This document shows, one piece after another, positions 47,086 through 56,112 of a DNA stretch of 64,000 bases. Where the stretch lies: assembly GCF_004794105.1 (NCBI RefSeq), contig NZ_SRYR01000003.1:186001-250000 (forward strand), given 5' to 3'. The position numbers were made by a program, and so were the translations under genes. The notes beneath the pieces are model-generated. The model did no database searches. It had not been told where the DNA came from and was given only the letters and a program-made list of their open reading frames with translations. Source of the DNA: Clostridium sartagoforme. GTDB taxonomy: Bacteria > Bacillota > Clostridia > Clostridiales > Clostridiaceae. Each line of letters begins with the position of its first letter. Position 1 is the first letter of the stretch.

Positions 47086-47936
47086 AGAGGGCAATGCGAA
47101 AGATTTTCACATATATGCCTGATAGGCTTGTTATGCAAATAGATAATTTAAGGACTTATGGTAGATTTCTAAATTTAAATAACCCCAAATTTTATGGGGA
47201 AAAAATTCAATGGATTAAGGCTTGTGGAAATCTTGAGAGATTTACTAGTTTAGTAGATAAATATTTAGTTAGGGATTTTGTTAAGGAAAAGATAGGAGAA
47301 GAGTATCTTCCAAGGATTATTAGTATATATGATGATGTTAATGAAATTAATTATAAAGTTTTACCTGATAAGTTTGTATTAAAAATGAATGATGGATCAG
47401 ATAAAAATATAGTTTGCAAGGATAAAGCTCAGCTAGATACTGAAGAAACAAATAAGACCTTAAGAAAGCTATTTAATGAAGACTATTATAAATATACTAA
47501 GGAGCCACAATATAAAAATATTAAAAAGAAGATTATTTGCGAGGAATATTTAGAAGATAAAAATGGTGAATTAATTGAATATGGGCTACATTGTTTTTCG
47601 GGTAAGGCCCAATTAATTGAAATTCATACAGGAAGATATAAGGATTATAGAGAGGATTATTACGAGCCTAGTTGGATAAGACTTGCTTTAGGTGGAAAAG
47701 CTAAAAATTCCCTAAAGAATTTTGAAAAGCCTGCGTTTTTAGATAGCCTAATTAAACTTAGTGAAAAATTAGCTAGTGGTTTTGAATATATAAGAGTTGA
47801 TTTTAATGCTGTAGATGAAAAGTTATATTTTAGTGAATTAACTTTTACTCCATCTAATGGAACAGATAAGTTTAAACCTATAGAAGAAGATTTAAGATTA
47901 GCTAAACTTATCGATTTAAAGAAATATAATAAATAG
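47082..47936 (+). CDS. TupA-like ATP-grasp polysaccharide biosynthesis protein
   Basis: A 284-aa cytosolic protein with features of TupA-like ATP-grasp enzymes: KVLPDKFVLKMNDGSDKNIV (Lys for ATP), GKAQLIEIHTGR and IRVDFNAVDEKLYFSELTFT (metal-binding Asp/Glu). Members attach amino acids or similar groups to polysaccharides, though few were tested. TTG start at 47082 behind GGGGGG, overlapping the previous stop codon by 4 bases. A decoration such as an aminoacyl side group on the capsule is possible. Confidence 0.75.
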   Translation: MKRAMRKIFTYMPDRLVMQIDNLRTYGRFLNLNNPKFYGEKIQWIKACGNLERFTSLVDKYLVRDFVKEKIGEEYLPRIISIYDDVNEINYKVLPDKFVLKMNDGSDKNIVCKDKAQLDTEETNKTLRKLFNEDYYKYTKEPQYKNIKKKIICEEYLEDKNGELIEYGLHCFSGKAQLIEIHTGRYKDYREDYYEPSWIRLALGGKAKNSLKNFEKPAFLDSLIKLSEKLASGFEYIRVDFNAVDEKLYFSELTFTPSNGTDKFKPIEEDLRLAKLIDLKKYNK

Positions 47937-48035
47937 GATTTTAAATAGAAAATATATTAATAAGTTTTAAGATAAAAGATATATGATAAGTAAGTTTAAA
48001 AGAATAAGTTTGCAGAGTGTTTATGGGAGGGTGGA

Positions 48036-48869
48036 ATGAGTAATATCCCTAAAATAATACATTATTGTTGGTTTGGTGGAGGTAAGAAACCAGAATTAAT
48101 TAAAGAGTGTATTTCGACTTGGAAAAAATATTTACCAGAATACAAGATAGTAGAATGGAATGAAGATAACTTTAAAGTAGAAGATTTTGATTTTTCATAT
48201 AAAGCTTTCAATGATAAAAAATGGGCCTTTGTATCTGATTATACAAGGCTTTGGGCTCTATATAATTATGGTGGAATATACCTAGATACTGATATGGAAA
48301 TCTTAAAGCCATTAGATGATTTACTGAAAAACTCTTCCTTTGGAGGCTTAGAAGATGATCAAATTGGCTTTGGAATTTGGGGATGCAAAAAAGAAGATAA
48401 GTTTATAAGGGGAGTTTTAAATTACTATAATAACTTAAATTATGATGATTATAAGGATAATTTAAAGGACTTAGCAATACCTATCCATTTAACTAAAGTG
48501 GCAAGGGAAAATGGATATAAGTATGATGAAAATTTGATAAATAATGATTCTATGGATTTCATAGCAGTAGAAGATCTTAAAGAAATAGAAGGTTATGAGG
48601 AAATACTTCATCCTGAAGATATATCTGATAGAGAAGGTGTAGGAAAATTTAATGATAAAGAAATTAAATATTTCCTAGGAAATGTAGCTATTTATCCCAA
48701 AGAATATTTCTATCCTAAGAGACATGCTTGGCAAGAACCTATAATCACTGAAAATACTTATACTATTCATCATTATGAAGGTGCCTGGAGAAAGCCCCAT
48801 CAAATACTTAGGTCAAAGGTTAAGGAAAAACTATTAAAAACTATTAGAGCTTTTAGGAGTAAAAGCTAA
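48036..48869 (+). CDS. GT32-like glycosyltransferase
   Basis: A 277-aa transferase of the capsular GT32/OCH1-like group, with IPKIIHYCWFGGGKKP near the start and the DxD motif in GGIYLDTDMEIL, plus WAFVSDYTRLWALY. Adds one hexose or amino-sugar to the lipid-linked repeat unit in the cytosol. It starts behind GGGAGG, in a locus with several transferases, after a 99-base gap without a gene. Confidence 0.87.
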   Translation: MSNIPKIIHYCWFGGGKKPELIKECISTWKKYLPEYKIVEWNEDNFKVEDFDFSYKAFNDKKWAFVSDYTRLWALYNYGGIYLDTDMEILKPLDDLLKNSSFGGLEDDQIGFGIWGCKKEDKFIRGVLNYYNNLNYDDYKDNLKDLAIPIHLTKVARENGYKYDENLINNDSMDFIAVEDLKEIEGYEEILHPEDISDREGVGKFNDKEIKYFLGNVAIYPKEYFYPKRHAWQEPIITENTYTIHHYEGAWRKPHQILRSKVKEKLLKTIRAFRSKS

Positions 48870-48997
48870 TTGCATATTTTCAGATTATTTATCAATTAGT
48901 TATATAAATTAGTTTATATAACTAATTTAGACAAGTAGTATAGACAAATAATTGGCTTCTGCGTACAAGCTAAAGTATTAAAATAAAGAGGATTGTA

Positions 48998-49963
48998 ATG
49001 ATAACTATAATTTTACCTATATATAATGTAGAAAAGTATTTAGAGGAATCACTAAAGAGTATATTAAATCAAAGCTATGAGGATTATGAGTTAATAGTTG
49101 TAGATGATGGGTCTACTGATAAGAGTTTAAAGATTCTAAATAAGTATAAGAGTAAGTTCTCCAAAATAAAAATCTTTACCCAAAATAATAGGGGGGTATC
49201 TGAAGCTAGAAACCTTGCTTTAAGTCATGCGAAAGGTGATTATATTTTATTTGTAGATTCTGATGATTTTCTAAAGAAGGATATGGTTGAAAAGATGGCT
49301 TGTAAAGCTAAAGAAAGTCAATCAGATATAGTGATTTCTAATTACTGTCTTTATTATGAAGAAAATAAATTTTATAAAGCTTTAAGCGATATGCCAAAGG
49401 TTATTACTTATAGTAGCTTTCAAGTTGTGGACATGATGCTTAAGTATAAGTTTCAAGGGCAGCTTTGGAATAAGTTATTTAAATATAGCCTTTTAAAGGA
49501 AAATAATTTTACCTTTGAAAAGGGGAGATATATTCAAGATATATTTCCAGTTTTCAAGGTTATTAATAAGGCTAAGAAAATAACCTATATAGATGATGAG
49601 TTATATTTTTATAGGCAAAGAGAAGACTCAACAGTTCATAAGGGTAATAATAAATTAACTGAAGATTATTATCATGCTATGACTAGCATTATAAATTGTA
49701 TCGAAGAAAAAGGAATTGATGTCAATAAGAAAAGTCTTAAAACTTTTAAGAGTTATGTATTTTCTTATTTTATTTATCACTATAATAATGAAGATCTAAG
49801 GAACAATTATAGAAGATTTAAAAAATCAAAGTATAGGGATATAAATCTTCATTTTAGAGAATTTTTATTTTTAAGAGGATTACCTTATAGGGATAAGCTT
49901 AGAATTGCTTTATGGAAAATAGGCTTATTTAATATTATAAAGAGAGTAAAGAGAAGATTATGA
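48998..49963 (+). CDS. GT2-family capsule glycosyltransferase
   Basis: A 321-aa transferase with the GT2 start ILPIYNVEKYLEESLKSIL, VVDDGSTDKS and DSDDF (DxD) motifs, and a Lys/Arg-rich C-terminal part that probably touches the membrane. Length and motifs resemble CpsI/EpsJ-type inverting transferases. It overlaps the flippase gene by four bases (ATGA), and the gap before it (48870-48997) contains no gene. Confidence 0.88.
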   Translation: MITIILPIYNVEKYLEESLKSILNQSYEDYELIVVDDGSTDKSLKILNKYKSKFSKIKIFTQNNRGVSEARNLALSHAKGDYILFVDSDDFLKKDMVEKMACKAKESQSDIVISNYCLYYEENKFYKALSDMPKVITYSSFQVVDMMLKYKFQGQLWNKLFKYSLLKENNFTFEKGRYIQDIFPVFKVINKAKKITYIDDELYFYRQREDSTVHKGNNKLTEDYYHAMTSIINCIEEKGIDVNKKSLKTFKSYVFSYFIYHYNNEDLRNNYRRFKKSKYRDINLHFREFLFLRGLPYRDKLRIALWKIGLFNIIKRVKRRL

Positions 49964-51408
49964 GTAATAAAAGAATTATTAAGAATTATATGTATAACAT
50001 TATTTATGAAACATTAATTTTAATCCTGCCTTTTTTAACTGCTTCATATATTTCTAGGGTTTTAGGGGTAGATGGAATAGGTGAAAGTGATTATACAGCT
50101 TCTTTTGCAGTAGTGTTTTCAATAGTTGGAAAGCTTGGAATAGATAGATATGGTAGTAAGCATATAGCTTATAAAAGAGATGATAAGGAAAAAATGACAG
50201 AAACCTTCTTTAATATATGGTTTCTTCAAGTTATTGCAACTTCAGTATCTACAGTGTTGTATTTAATATACTTCTTAATCTTTGGTAACTCTTTAACCTT
50301 ATTATTCTTATTGCAATTTCCTATAGTTTTATCAGCCTTTTTAGATATTAGTTGGTTTTATATAGGCCTTGAAAATTTCAAAAAGATAGTAGTGAGGAAT
50401 ACAATAATTAGGGTTATTAGTGTTATCTTAATATTTACCTTAGTTAAGAGTTATGATGATTTAAATAAATACATTTTAATTAATTCATTAGCTAGCTTTT
50501 TTGGATGTATTACTTATTGGATATCTCTTTCTAAGTATATTGGTAAGCCTAACCTTTCAAAAGTTAATATTAAACTATATTTAAAGGAATCTTTAGTTTA
50601 TTTGCTTCCACAAATATGTATTCAGTTTTATACTGTGGTAGATCAAATTATAGTAGGGTATTTAACTACCTATGCAGATGTTGGTTATTATTCTCAAAGT
50701 TTAAGAGTTCCTAAGATGTCCTTAGCTTTTATAACATCACTAAGTACTGTCCTCATGCCAACTATAGCTAATCTTTATGAGAAAAATAATATTGAAAGTA
50801 TTGGGAAGTATTTAAAGAAATCTTTAGAAATTACTATTTGTATAGGTGTATTTGGAGCAAGCTCCATGGCAGCAGTGGCAAATAAGTTTGTTCCAGTATT
50901 TTTTGGAGAAAAGTTTATTTCAATTACTCCATATATGATGACTATTAGTTTAATTGCAATAATTATTCCTATTGGACTTGTATTTACTAATCAATTTATT
51001 ATTCCAACTAGTAAAAATAAGGAGTATATGATTCCTATTTTTTCAGCAGCAATAGTAAGCCTTACTTTAAATTTTATTCTAATACCTTTTGTGGGAATAG
51101 TAGGTGCAGTAGTTACAGTGGTTTTAGCAGAAGTAACTTCTACTTTATTGAAAATAATTTTAGTAAGAAAGTACTTAGATATAAAAATGCTATTTAAAGG
51201 TACTTATATTTATTTCTTATTTGGAGTAATAAACTTTGCTTTTGTAAATACTTCTACTTATTTCTTAGAAACTAATTTTATTTCCTTAATAATAAGCTGC
51301 TTTTTATGTTTTGCATGTTTTGGTACATTAATGGTAATTTTCAAAAATCCTATTAGGGAGGAGTTATATGATATTTATAACCGTTGGCACTCAAAGGTTT
51401 CAATTTAA
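49960..51408 (+). CDS. wzx: Wzx-type polysaccharide flippase
   Basis: A 482-aa polytopic protein (about 12-14 membrane segments) of the oligosaccharide flippase family (MOP superfamily), moving lipid-linked repeat units across the membrane. Typical are the N-terminal LILPFLTASYISRVLGVDGIG segments and central VYLLPQICIQFYTVVDQII. The polymerase at 53277 is its expected partner. It overlaps the next gene by 41 bases, in another frame. Confidence 0.9.
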   Translation: MSNKRIIKNYMYNIIYETLILILPFLTASYISRVLGVDGIGESDYTASFAVVFSIVGKLGIDRYGSKHIAYKRDDKEKMTETFFNIWFLQVIATSVSTVLYLIYFLIFGNSLTLLFLLQFPIVLSAFLDISWFYIGLENFKKIVVRNTIIRVISVILIFTLVKSYDDLNKYILINSLASFFGCITYWISLSKYIGKPNLSKVNIKLYLKESLVYLLPQICIQFYTVVDQIIVGYLTTYADVGYYSQSLRVPKMSLAFITSLSTVLMPTIANLYEKNNIESIGKYLKKSLEITICIGVFGASSMAAVANKFVPVFFGEKFISITPYMMTISLIAIIIPIGLVFTNQFIIPTSKNKEYMIPIFSAAIVSLTLNFILIPFVGIVGAVVTVVLAEVTSTLLKIILVRKYLDIKMLFKGTYIYFLFGVINFAFVNTSTYFLETNFISLIISCFLCFACFGTLMVIFKNPIREELYDIYNRWHSKVSI

Positions 51409-51850
51409 TAGATTACTAAAGGTAGTAGATAAATTAATTGAAGAAAAAAAGCTAGAAGAAGAGGTTTTTGCTCAAATAGGCTATAGCACTTATAAGCCAA
51501 AGTTCTATGAATTTAAGGATTTTATTAATGGAGAAGAGTATGATGAGGTATTAAGAAAATCTGAAATAGTTATAACTCATGGAGGAACAGGCACTATAAT
51601 TAAGGCAGTTAAGCTTTATAAAAAAGTAATTGCAGTTCCAAGGCTTAAAGCTTTTTCAGAGCATGTAGATGATCATCAAATTCAAATAATTAATGAGTTT
51701 AGTGAAATTGGATTTTTAGAAAAGGTTGAGGATTTAAGTAATTTAAATGAAGCAATTATTAATGTAAGAAAACATGAATTTAAGGAATATGTATCTAATA
51801 CAAGTAATATAATTCTTCAGATAGAAAAGAGTATAGAGGGTGAAGTCTAG
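51368..51850 (+). CDS. Alg13-like glycosyltransferase catalytic subunit (GT28 C-terminal domain)
   Basis: A 160-aa protein of the Alg13 group: MIFITVGTQRFQFNRL start, HGGTGTI for UDP-sugar binding and DDHQ near the end. It is the catalytic half of the two-part transferase with the Alg14-like gene at 46627. The ATG at 51368 follows GGGAGGAG inside the end of the flippase gene, so translation is coupled. Splitting of the pair within the locus is unusual. Confidence 0.88.
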   Translation: MIFITVGTQRFQFNRLLKVVDKLIEEKKLEEEVFAQIGYSTYKPKFYEFKDFINGEEYDEVLRKSEIVITHGGTGTIIKAVKLYKKVIAVPRLKAFSEHVDDHQIQIINEFSEIGFLEKVEDLSNLNEAIINVRKHEFKEYVSNTSNIILQIEKSIEGEV

Positions 51851-51852
51851 TT

Positions 51853-52932
51853 TTGAATATTTTATATATAAATAATTCTGTTCATTTAGGAGGAGATACC
51901 AAGTGTATATTTAAGCTTTGCAAGGAAATAAAAAATAAAAATAAGGTCGTAGTGGCAAGCTCTGGGGGAACTTTACTTCAAGATTTTTTAAGCCTTGGAA
52001 TTAAGCATTATAAAATTAAGGATCCAAGTATTTTTAATATTTTTTCTATAATACTAAATATATTTAAGATTAAAAAAATAGTAATGGAAGAGAATATTCA
52101 ATTGATTCATAGTCACCATAGGTTAACAACTTTTATTTCTAAGATTGTATCCTATTCAACAGGAGTAAAGGTGGTTCATACACAGCATGTATGTATGAAT
52201 GATAAGTTCTTTTTAACAAGGATTGCCTTAAAGAATATTGACATTATTTCTGTAAGTGATGCAGCTAAAAAGATATTAATTAAAAATTCTAGGATAGATA
52301 GAAATAGGATAACTACAATATACAATAGTGTTGAGTTAGAAAATGAAAATAAAATTGTTGATAGTATTTTAGTAGATAAAAAGAAAAGATATTTTACTAT
52401 AGCCCAGGTTGGAAGATTAGTTCAGCATAAGGGTATATATGATTTTGTAAATATAGCAAAAGAAGTTATAAAAACTAATGAAAATATAAGATTTTTCTTA
52501 ATTGGTGATGGTGAAGAGCATAGTAGAATAAAGAGCTATATTAAGAAAAACAACCTTGAAGACTATGTGTACATGCTTGGTAGTAAAGATAATGTAATTG
52601 AACATTTGAAATATGTAGATTTAGTATTACTTTGTTCCTATATTGAAGGACTACCCCTAGCTCCAATAGAAGCATTTTCACAAAGGATTCCTGTAATAGC
52701 TTCAAGTATTCCAGGTACTTCAGAAGAAATAGTCAATGGAATAAATGGATATCTAGTACCAGCAAAGGATATAGAAGTCTTTGCAAAAAGAATAAATGAA
52801 GTTTATGAAGATAAGGAATTATATAAATCTTTAAAAAGAGGAGCTTATAGAACTTTTATAATGAATTTTACATCAGAGAAATATATAAACTCACACCTGA
52901 AATTCTACAAAAAAATTTACAAGAGGGATTAA
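51853..52932 (+). CDS. GT4-family glycosyltransferase
   Basis: A 359-aa GT-B fold transferase. The C-terminal half has the GT4 signature (EGLPLAPIEAFSQRIPVIAS with catalytic Glu residues) and QVGRLVQHKGI for nucleotide sugar. The N-terminal domain has NNSVHLGGDTKC. It starts with TTG at 51853 behind GAGGGTGA, two bases after the previous stop. Completes the transferase set before a repeat cluster; adds a retaining-linked sugar to the repeat unit. Confidence 0.88.
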   Translation: MNILYINNSVHLGGDTKCIFKLCKEIKNKNKVVVASSGGTLLQDFLSLGIKHYKIKDPSIFNIFSIILNIFKIKKIVMEENIQLIHSHHRLTTFISKIVSYSTGVKVVHTQHVCMNDKFFLTRIALKNIDIISVSDAAKKILIKNSRIDRNRITTIYNSVELENENKIVDSILVDKKKRYFTIAQVGRLVQHKGIYDFVNIAKEVIKTNENIRFFLIGDGEEHSRIKSYIKKNNLEDYVYMLGSKDNVIEHLKYVDLVLLCSYIEGLPLAPIEAFSQRIPVIASSIPGTSEEIVNGINGYLVPAKDIEVFAKRINEVYEDKELYKSLKRGAYRTFIMNFTSEKYINSHLKFYKKIYKRD

Positions 52933-52939
52933 CTGTACA

Positions 52940-53014
52940 GGCTACTGTCATATATTATGCTCGGACTCCGTCGCAAGCTCCAAGTCGTCCCACGCATAAT
53001 ATATGACAGTAGCC
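52940..53014. repeat. Family B palindromic element with 21-bp perfect arms
   Basis: Arms 52940-52960 and 52994-53014 are perfect complements (beginning GGCTACTGTCATATATTATG) around a 33-nt centre. The centre matches, inverted, 37781-37803. It lies in the 344-base gap 52933-53276, right after the GT4 gene, and may act as a terminator-like hairpin. Confidence 0.85.
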
Positions 53015-53233
53015 AGTAGTAACTTAATCTTAAGATGTAGGCCAACTGAAGGAGGAAACTCAGGCGTGGCTGAGTTTCAACGTTTATTGTTAATTATTGA
53101 TTGATAATTGTCTTTGGCTTCAAGGAGTCCCACGCATAATATATGACAGCAGCCAGTAGCAAGATAATCTTGAGGATAAAGGCCGACTGAAGGAGGAAAC
53201 TCAGACGTGGCTGAGTTTCAACATTTATTGTTA
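52987..53233 (+). repeat. 140-bp tandem repeat, two copies (with family C hairpins)
   Basis: 52987-53093 and 53127-53233 align with a period of 140 bases and a few small differences. Each has the right arm of the family B palindrome, then GCCAACTGAAGGAGG-type sequence and the hairpin AAACTCAG/CTGAGTTT (53056-53063 with 53070-53077 in copy 1), then TTTATTGTTAA. The second copy lacks the left arm of the palindrome. Confidence 0.85.
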
Positions 53234-53262
53234 ACTGTTAACTGTTAATTGATAATTGTAAA
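53227..53262 (+). repeat. AT-rich TTAACTG/TTAATTG repeat
   Basis: Three short copies of GTTAACT/GTTAATT are followed by GATAATTGTAAAG next to the ribosome site. Related sequences lie at 53088-53110 and 37896-37935. Confidence 0.6.
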
Positions 53263-53276
53263 GAGGGGTTCTGGCC

Positions 53277-54440
53277 ATGGATGTTTATATCAAAAGTGAG
53301 ACAAGTGAATTGAGGAATTATAATAAGGAGAAGTTAATAATTATTTTGTTTTTTGCTATTTTTATAGTAAGTCAGGGGATACGAGGATATTTAAATGATT
53401 TTACTAGTAGTAGCATTTTTAATTACCATATAGTGCCTGTAGCTATAATTTTCTTTATGTTTCTTCAGAGGAAGAATAAGTTTAGTAAAGTTAATTTTTT
53501 GATTTTTATTTCTATATTGGCCTTATGTTTTCTTGGATTTTTGAAGAATAGATATGGATTATCTGACTTATTTAGGACTATTATTGGATTTTTGGCCCCT
53601 ATGATGATTTTACTTATTGATTATAGGGACATTGATATTAAGTATATTTTTCCTAAGATGTATAAGTATTTTAATATTTTTATTTATTTTACTTTTATGA
53701 TTCAAGTTATTATGTCTATTAAGTTAGGTAGGACAGGTGGAATTGTTGGACACCCATTAACTTCTGGATGGTATTATAGTATTTTTATAAGTTTTAATAT
53801 GATTTATTATAAGTTTTTTAAGGAAAAGGGAGATTTTTCAATTTTACTAGATATAGTAATTGCCTTAACTGGGACAGTACTTGCAGCAGGGAGAATATCT
53901 TTATTTGCAGTTATATTTTTAGGTGTTATTTATACTTTTTCATGTTGTAGAAGAAGAAGTATCCCTTATTTGATCCTTCCAATTATGTTAGGAATATTTT
54001 TATCTACAGATATGGTAAATAAATTTATATGGGATAAATTTAAGGAAACAGCAGCTTGGGGAGATATTACTAATGGAAGAATGCTTGGAATTAGAGATAT
54101 GCTATTCTTTGATTTATTTCCAAAGTTCTTACTAGGAAGAGGGTTAGGATATTCAAATTATGTAAGCCAATATTTATTTGGTGTAGTTAATTTTGAAAAT
54201 CCAATTATAATGTTTGCCTTTGATCATGGAATCTTAACTACAATATTAGTGATTTTCTTATTATTAATAATTCCACTTTGTATCTTTATTAATAGAAGGA
54301 ATTATCTTTTAGCTATTAATTTTATTTGTCTTTTTATAATTCCATTTAGTTATAATGGATTAGCAGAGACAGTGGGAATTTTAATAGTTTTGACTTTTTT
54401 GATTTATATTTTTTTAGCTTTAAATTTTAGTGAAGCATAA
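53277..54440 (+). CDS. wzy: Wzy-type capsule polymerase / O-antigen ligase-like protein
   Basis: A 387-aa polytopic membrane protein with ~10-11 hydrophobic segments and a large loop (~225-300) including RMLGIRDMLF and LLGRGLGYSNY, typical of Wzy/O-antigen ligase family polymerases. It links repeat units outside the membrane, working with the Wzz-like protein at 45057. The start is ATG 53277 behind GAGGGG. Sequence conservation of polymerases is always low, so the assignment rests on topology and locus. Confidence 0.78.
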   Translation: MDVYIKSETSELRNYNKEKLIIILFFAIFIVSQGIRGYLNDFTSSSIFNYHIVPVAIIFFMFLQRKNKFSKVNFLIFISILALCFLGFLKNRYGLSDLFRTIIGFLAPMMILLIDYRDIDIKYIFPKMYKYFNIFIYFTFMIQVIMSIKLGRTGGIVGHPLTSGWYYSIFISFNMIYYKFFKEKGDFSILLDIVIALTGTVLAAGRISLFAVIFLGVIYTFSCCRRRSIPYLILPIMLGIFLSTDMVNKFIWDKFKETAAWGDITNGRMLGIRDMLFFDLFPKFLLGRGLGYSNYVSQYLFGVVNFENPIIMFAFDHGILTTILVIFLLLIIPLCIFINRRNYLLAINFICLFIIPFSYNGLAETVGILIVLTFLIYIFLALNFSEA

Positions 54441-54581
54441 TAGATAATAGATTTTGGATTTATCAATTTTTTGATTTTATGTTGTATTTGAACTAAGAAT
54501 AATAAATATAATCACAACTGATATGTGCTTTTTTAGATATGCTATTTTAATTATTACAAATTATACTATATTTACAAAATA

Positions 54582-54590
54582 TGATATAAT
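54582..54590 (+). promoter_or_regulatory. Extended -10 promoter for LRR wall protein
   Basis: TGATATAAT (TGn plus TATAAT) with no clear -35; ~41 bases before the start codon. Confidence 0.55.
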
Positions 54591-54630
54591 TAGTATGTAA
54601 TTACAAATAAAAATGAAGGAAGTGTTTTTT

Positions 54631-55995
54631 ATGAACATGTACAAAAAGTATGCCTTAATATTAAGTGTACTAATGATTAGCCAGGTATCATCACCTGCTG
54701 TAAATGTTTTAGCTGATGAAAATAACACTAGTCAATCTTACCAAAATGAAACTTCTAATGAAAAAACTTCAGAGTCTATTGAAGTATTACAAAAGCAAAA
54801 TGAAATAGTTAATATACCAGATGCTAATTTAAAAAAGGTACTAAATAAAGTATTAAATCAGTCTGAAAATGATGATATTACTTTAGAGCAACTTGAAAAT
54901 ATAACTGAAATAAATGCAGTAAATAGTGGAATAAGTAGTATTGAAGGATTACAATATTGCAAAAACTTAAAATATCTTGAACTTATGCATAATCGAATTA
55001 GGGATTTTAAGCCTATAGAAAACTTAAGTAATTTAGAAGGATTAGATGTAGCAGGAAATAGAATAAGTGATCTTAAAGTTTTTAAGAATCTAAAGAATTT
55101 AAAGTTTTTAGATGTATCAAGAAATAGCATAACTAAGATAGAGGGATTAGAAGAATTAAGTAACCTAGAACAATTATTTTTAGATAATAATCAGATTGCT
55201 ATAATAGAAGGGTTAGAAACATTAACTAACTTAAATAGACTGATTTTATCAAATAATGGTATATACTTTATAGAAGGATTAGAAAAATTATCTAATTTAG
55301 AGTATTTATATTTAAGGGATAATGAAATAAATCATATTGAAAATATAAGTCACTTATCTAAATTACGTTTATTAGATTTATCAAATAATCACGTTGCTGA
55401 AGTACAAGGATTAGAAGAGTTAACTAATTTAGAATACTTATATTTAACAAAAAATAGGATTGATAAAATAGAAGGATTAGAAGGGTTAACAAAATTAGGT
55501 GATTTTGATATAAGCGATCAAGAGATTTATTTATTTTCATTAGAAGCAAAGGATTCTTCTCTTGAGATAGACAATGTATTAGTAAGTCTTAATGGAGAAG
55601 TTATAAAACCTAGTGAAATTAGCGGTGGCGGTAATTATAATTCAGAAACAAATAAGATTAAGTGGGATAATATATTAAAAAATGGATTTGAGAATTATTC
55701 ATTTGTAAAGGATATAGAAATAGGAAATGCTAATGGAATTTTTTCAGGAATAGTATTACAACCAATTACCTATACAAATTTTAACGAAGGAAATACTGAT
55801 ACAGATAATAATAAAGAAAATGATGTTGATAAAGAAGATGGAAATGATATATTAGAAAGTGAAAATGATGCATTAGATAGTAAAGATAGCAATACAACAA
55901 CTACTCTTCCAGCAACAGGACAAGAGAGTTCGTTACCATTATTATCTTTAGCATTACTTTCAGGTGGAGCAGTCTTAGTTAGAAAGAAAAGATAA
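54631..55995 (+). CDS. Internalin-like leucine-rich-repeat surface protein, LPXTG-anchored
   Basis: A 454-aa secreted wall protein: signal peptide (~1-30, NVLA-D), then ~10 LRRs of 22 residues (~75-295; pattern LSNLEYLYLRDNEI), an Ig-like inter-repeat domain after them, a short Asp/Glu/Asn linker and LPATG with a hydrophobic segment and RKKR. The start at 54631 follows AAGGAAG; an ATG at 54613 is within that site. LRR wall proteins commonly bind host or matrix ligands. A perfect terminator follows. It differs from the 1-12 kb anchors in sorting signal and lacks FIVAR repeats. Confidence 0.9.
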   Translation: MNMYKKYALILSVLMISQVSSPAVNVLADENNTSQSYQNETSNEKTSESIEVLQKQNEIVNIPDANLKKVLNKVLNQSENDDITLEQLENITEINAVNSGISSIEGLQYCKNLKYLELMHNRIRDFKPIENLSNLEGLDVAGNRISDLKVFKNLKNLKFLDVSRNSITKIEGLEELSNLEQLFLDNNQIAIIEGLETLTNLNRLILSNNGIYFIEGLEKLSNLEYLYLRDNEINHIENISHLSKLRLLDLSNNHVAEVQGLEELTNLEYLYLTKNRIDKIEGLEGLTKLGDFDISDQEIYLFSLEAKDSSLEIDNVLVSLNGEVIKPSEISGGGNYNSETNKIKWDNILKNGFENYSFVKDIEIGNANGIFSGIVLQPITYTNFNEGNTDTDNNKENDVDKEDGNDILESENDALDSKDSNTTTTLPATGQESSLPLLSLALLSGGAVLVRKKR

Positions 55996-56010
55996 TAGAT
56001 AAAAAAATCT

Positions 56011-56052
56011 ATAAGTTGCTATAATATAAGAAGTTATAGCAACTTATTTTTA
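56011..56052 (+). terminator. Terminator after LRR protein
   Basis: A perfect 14-bp stem (56011-56024 with 56034-56047), a 9-nt loop and TTTTATT. Confidence 0.92.
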
Positions 56053-56078
56053 TTAAAATTTAAATTTTCTAAAAACTA

Positions 56079-56107
56079 TTGCAAATGTATTCATAAGATG
56101 TTATTAT
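56079..56107 (+). promoter_or_regulatory. Promoter of the yhf-type operon
   Basis: TTGCAA (56079-56084), a 17-bp spacer and TATTAT (56102-56107). Confidence 0.65.
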
Positions 56108-56112
56108 GATTA

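Noticed and set aside
52940..53262. CRISPR array
   Set aside because: Only two copies with a 140-base period and an imperfect unit; no regular short repeat-spacer pattern and no cas genes.
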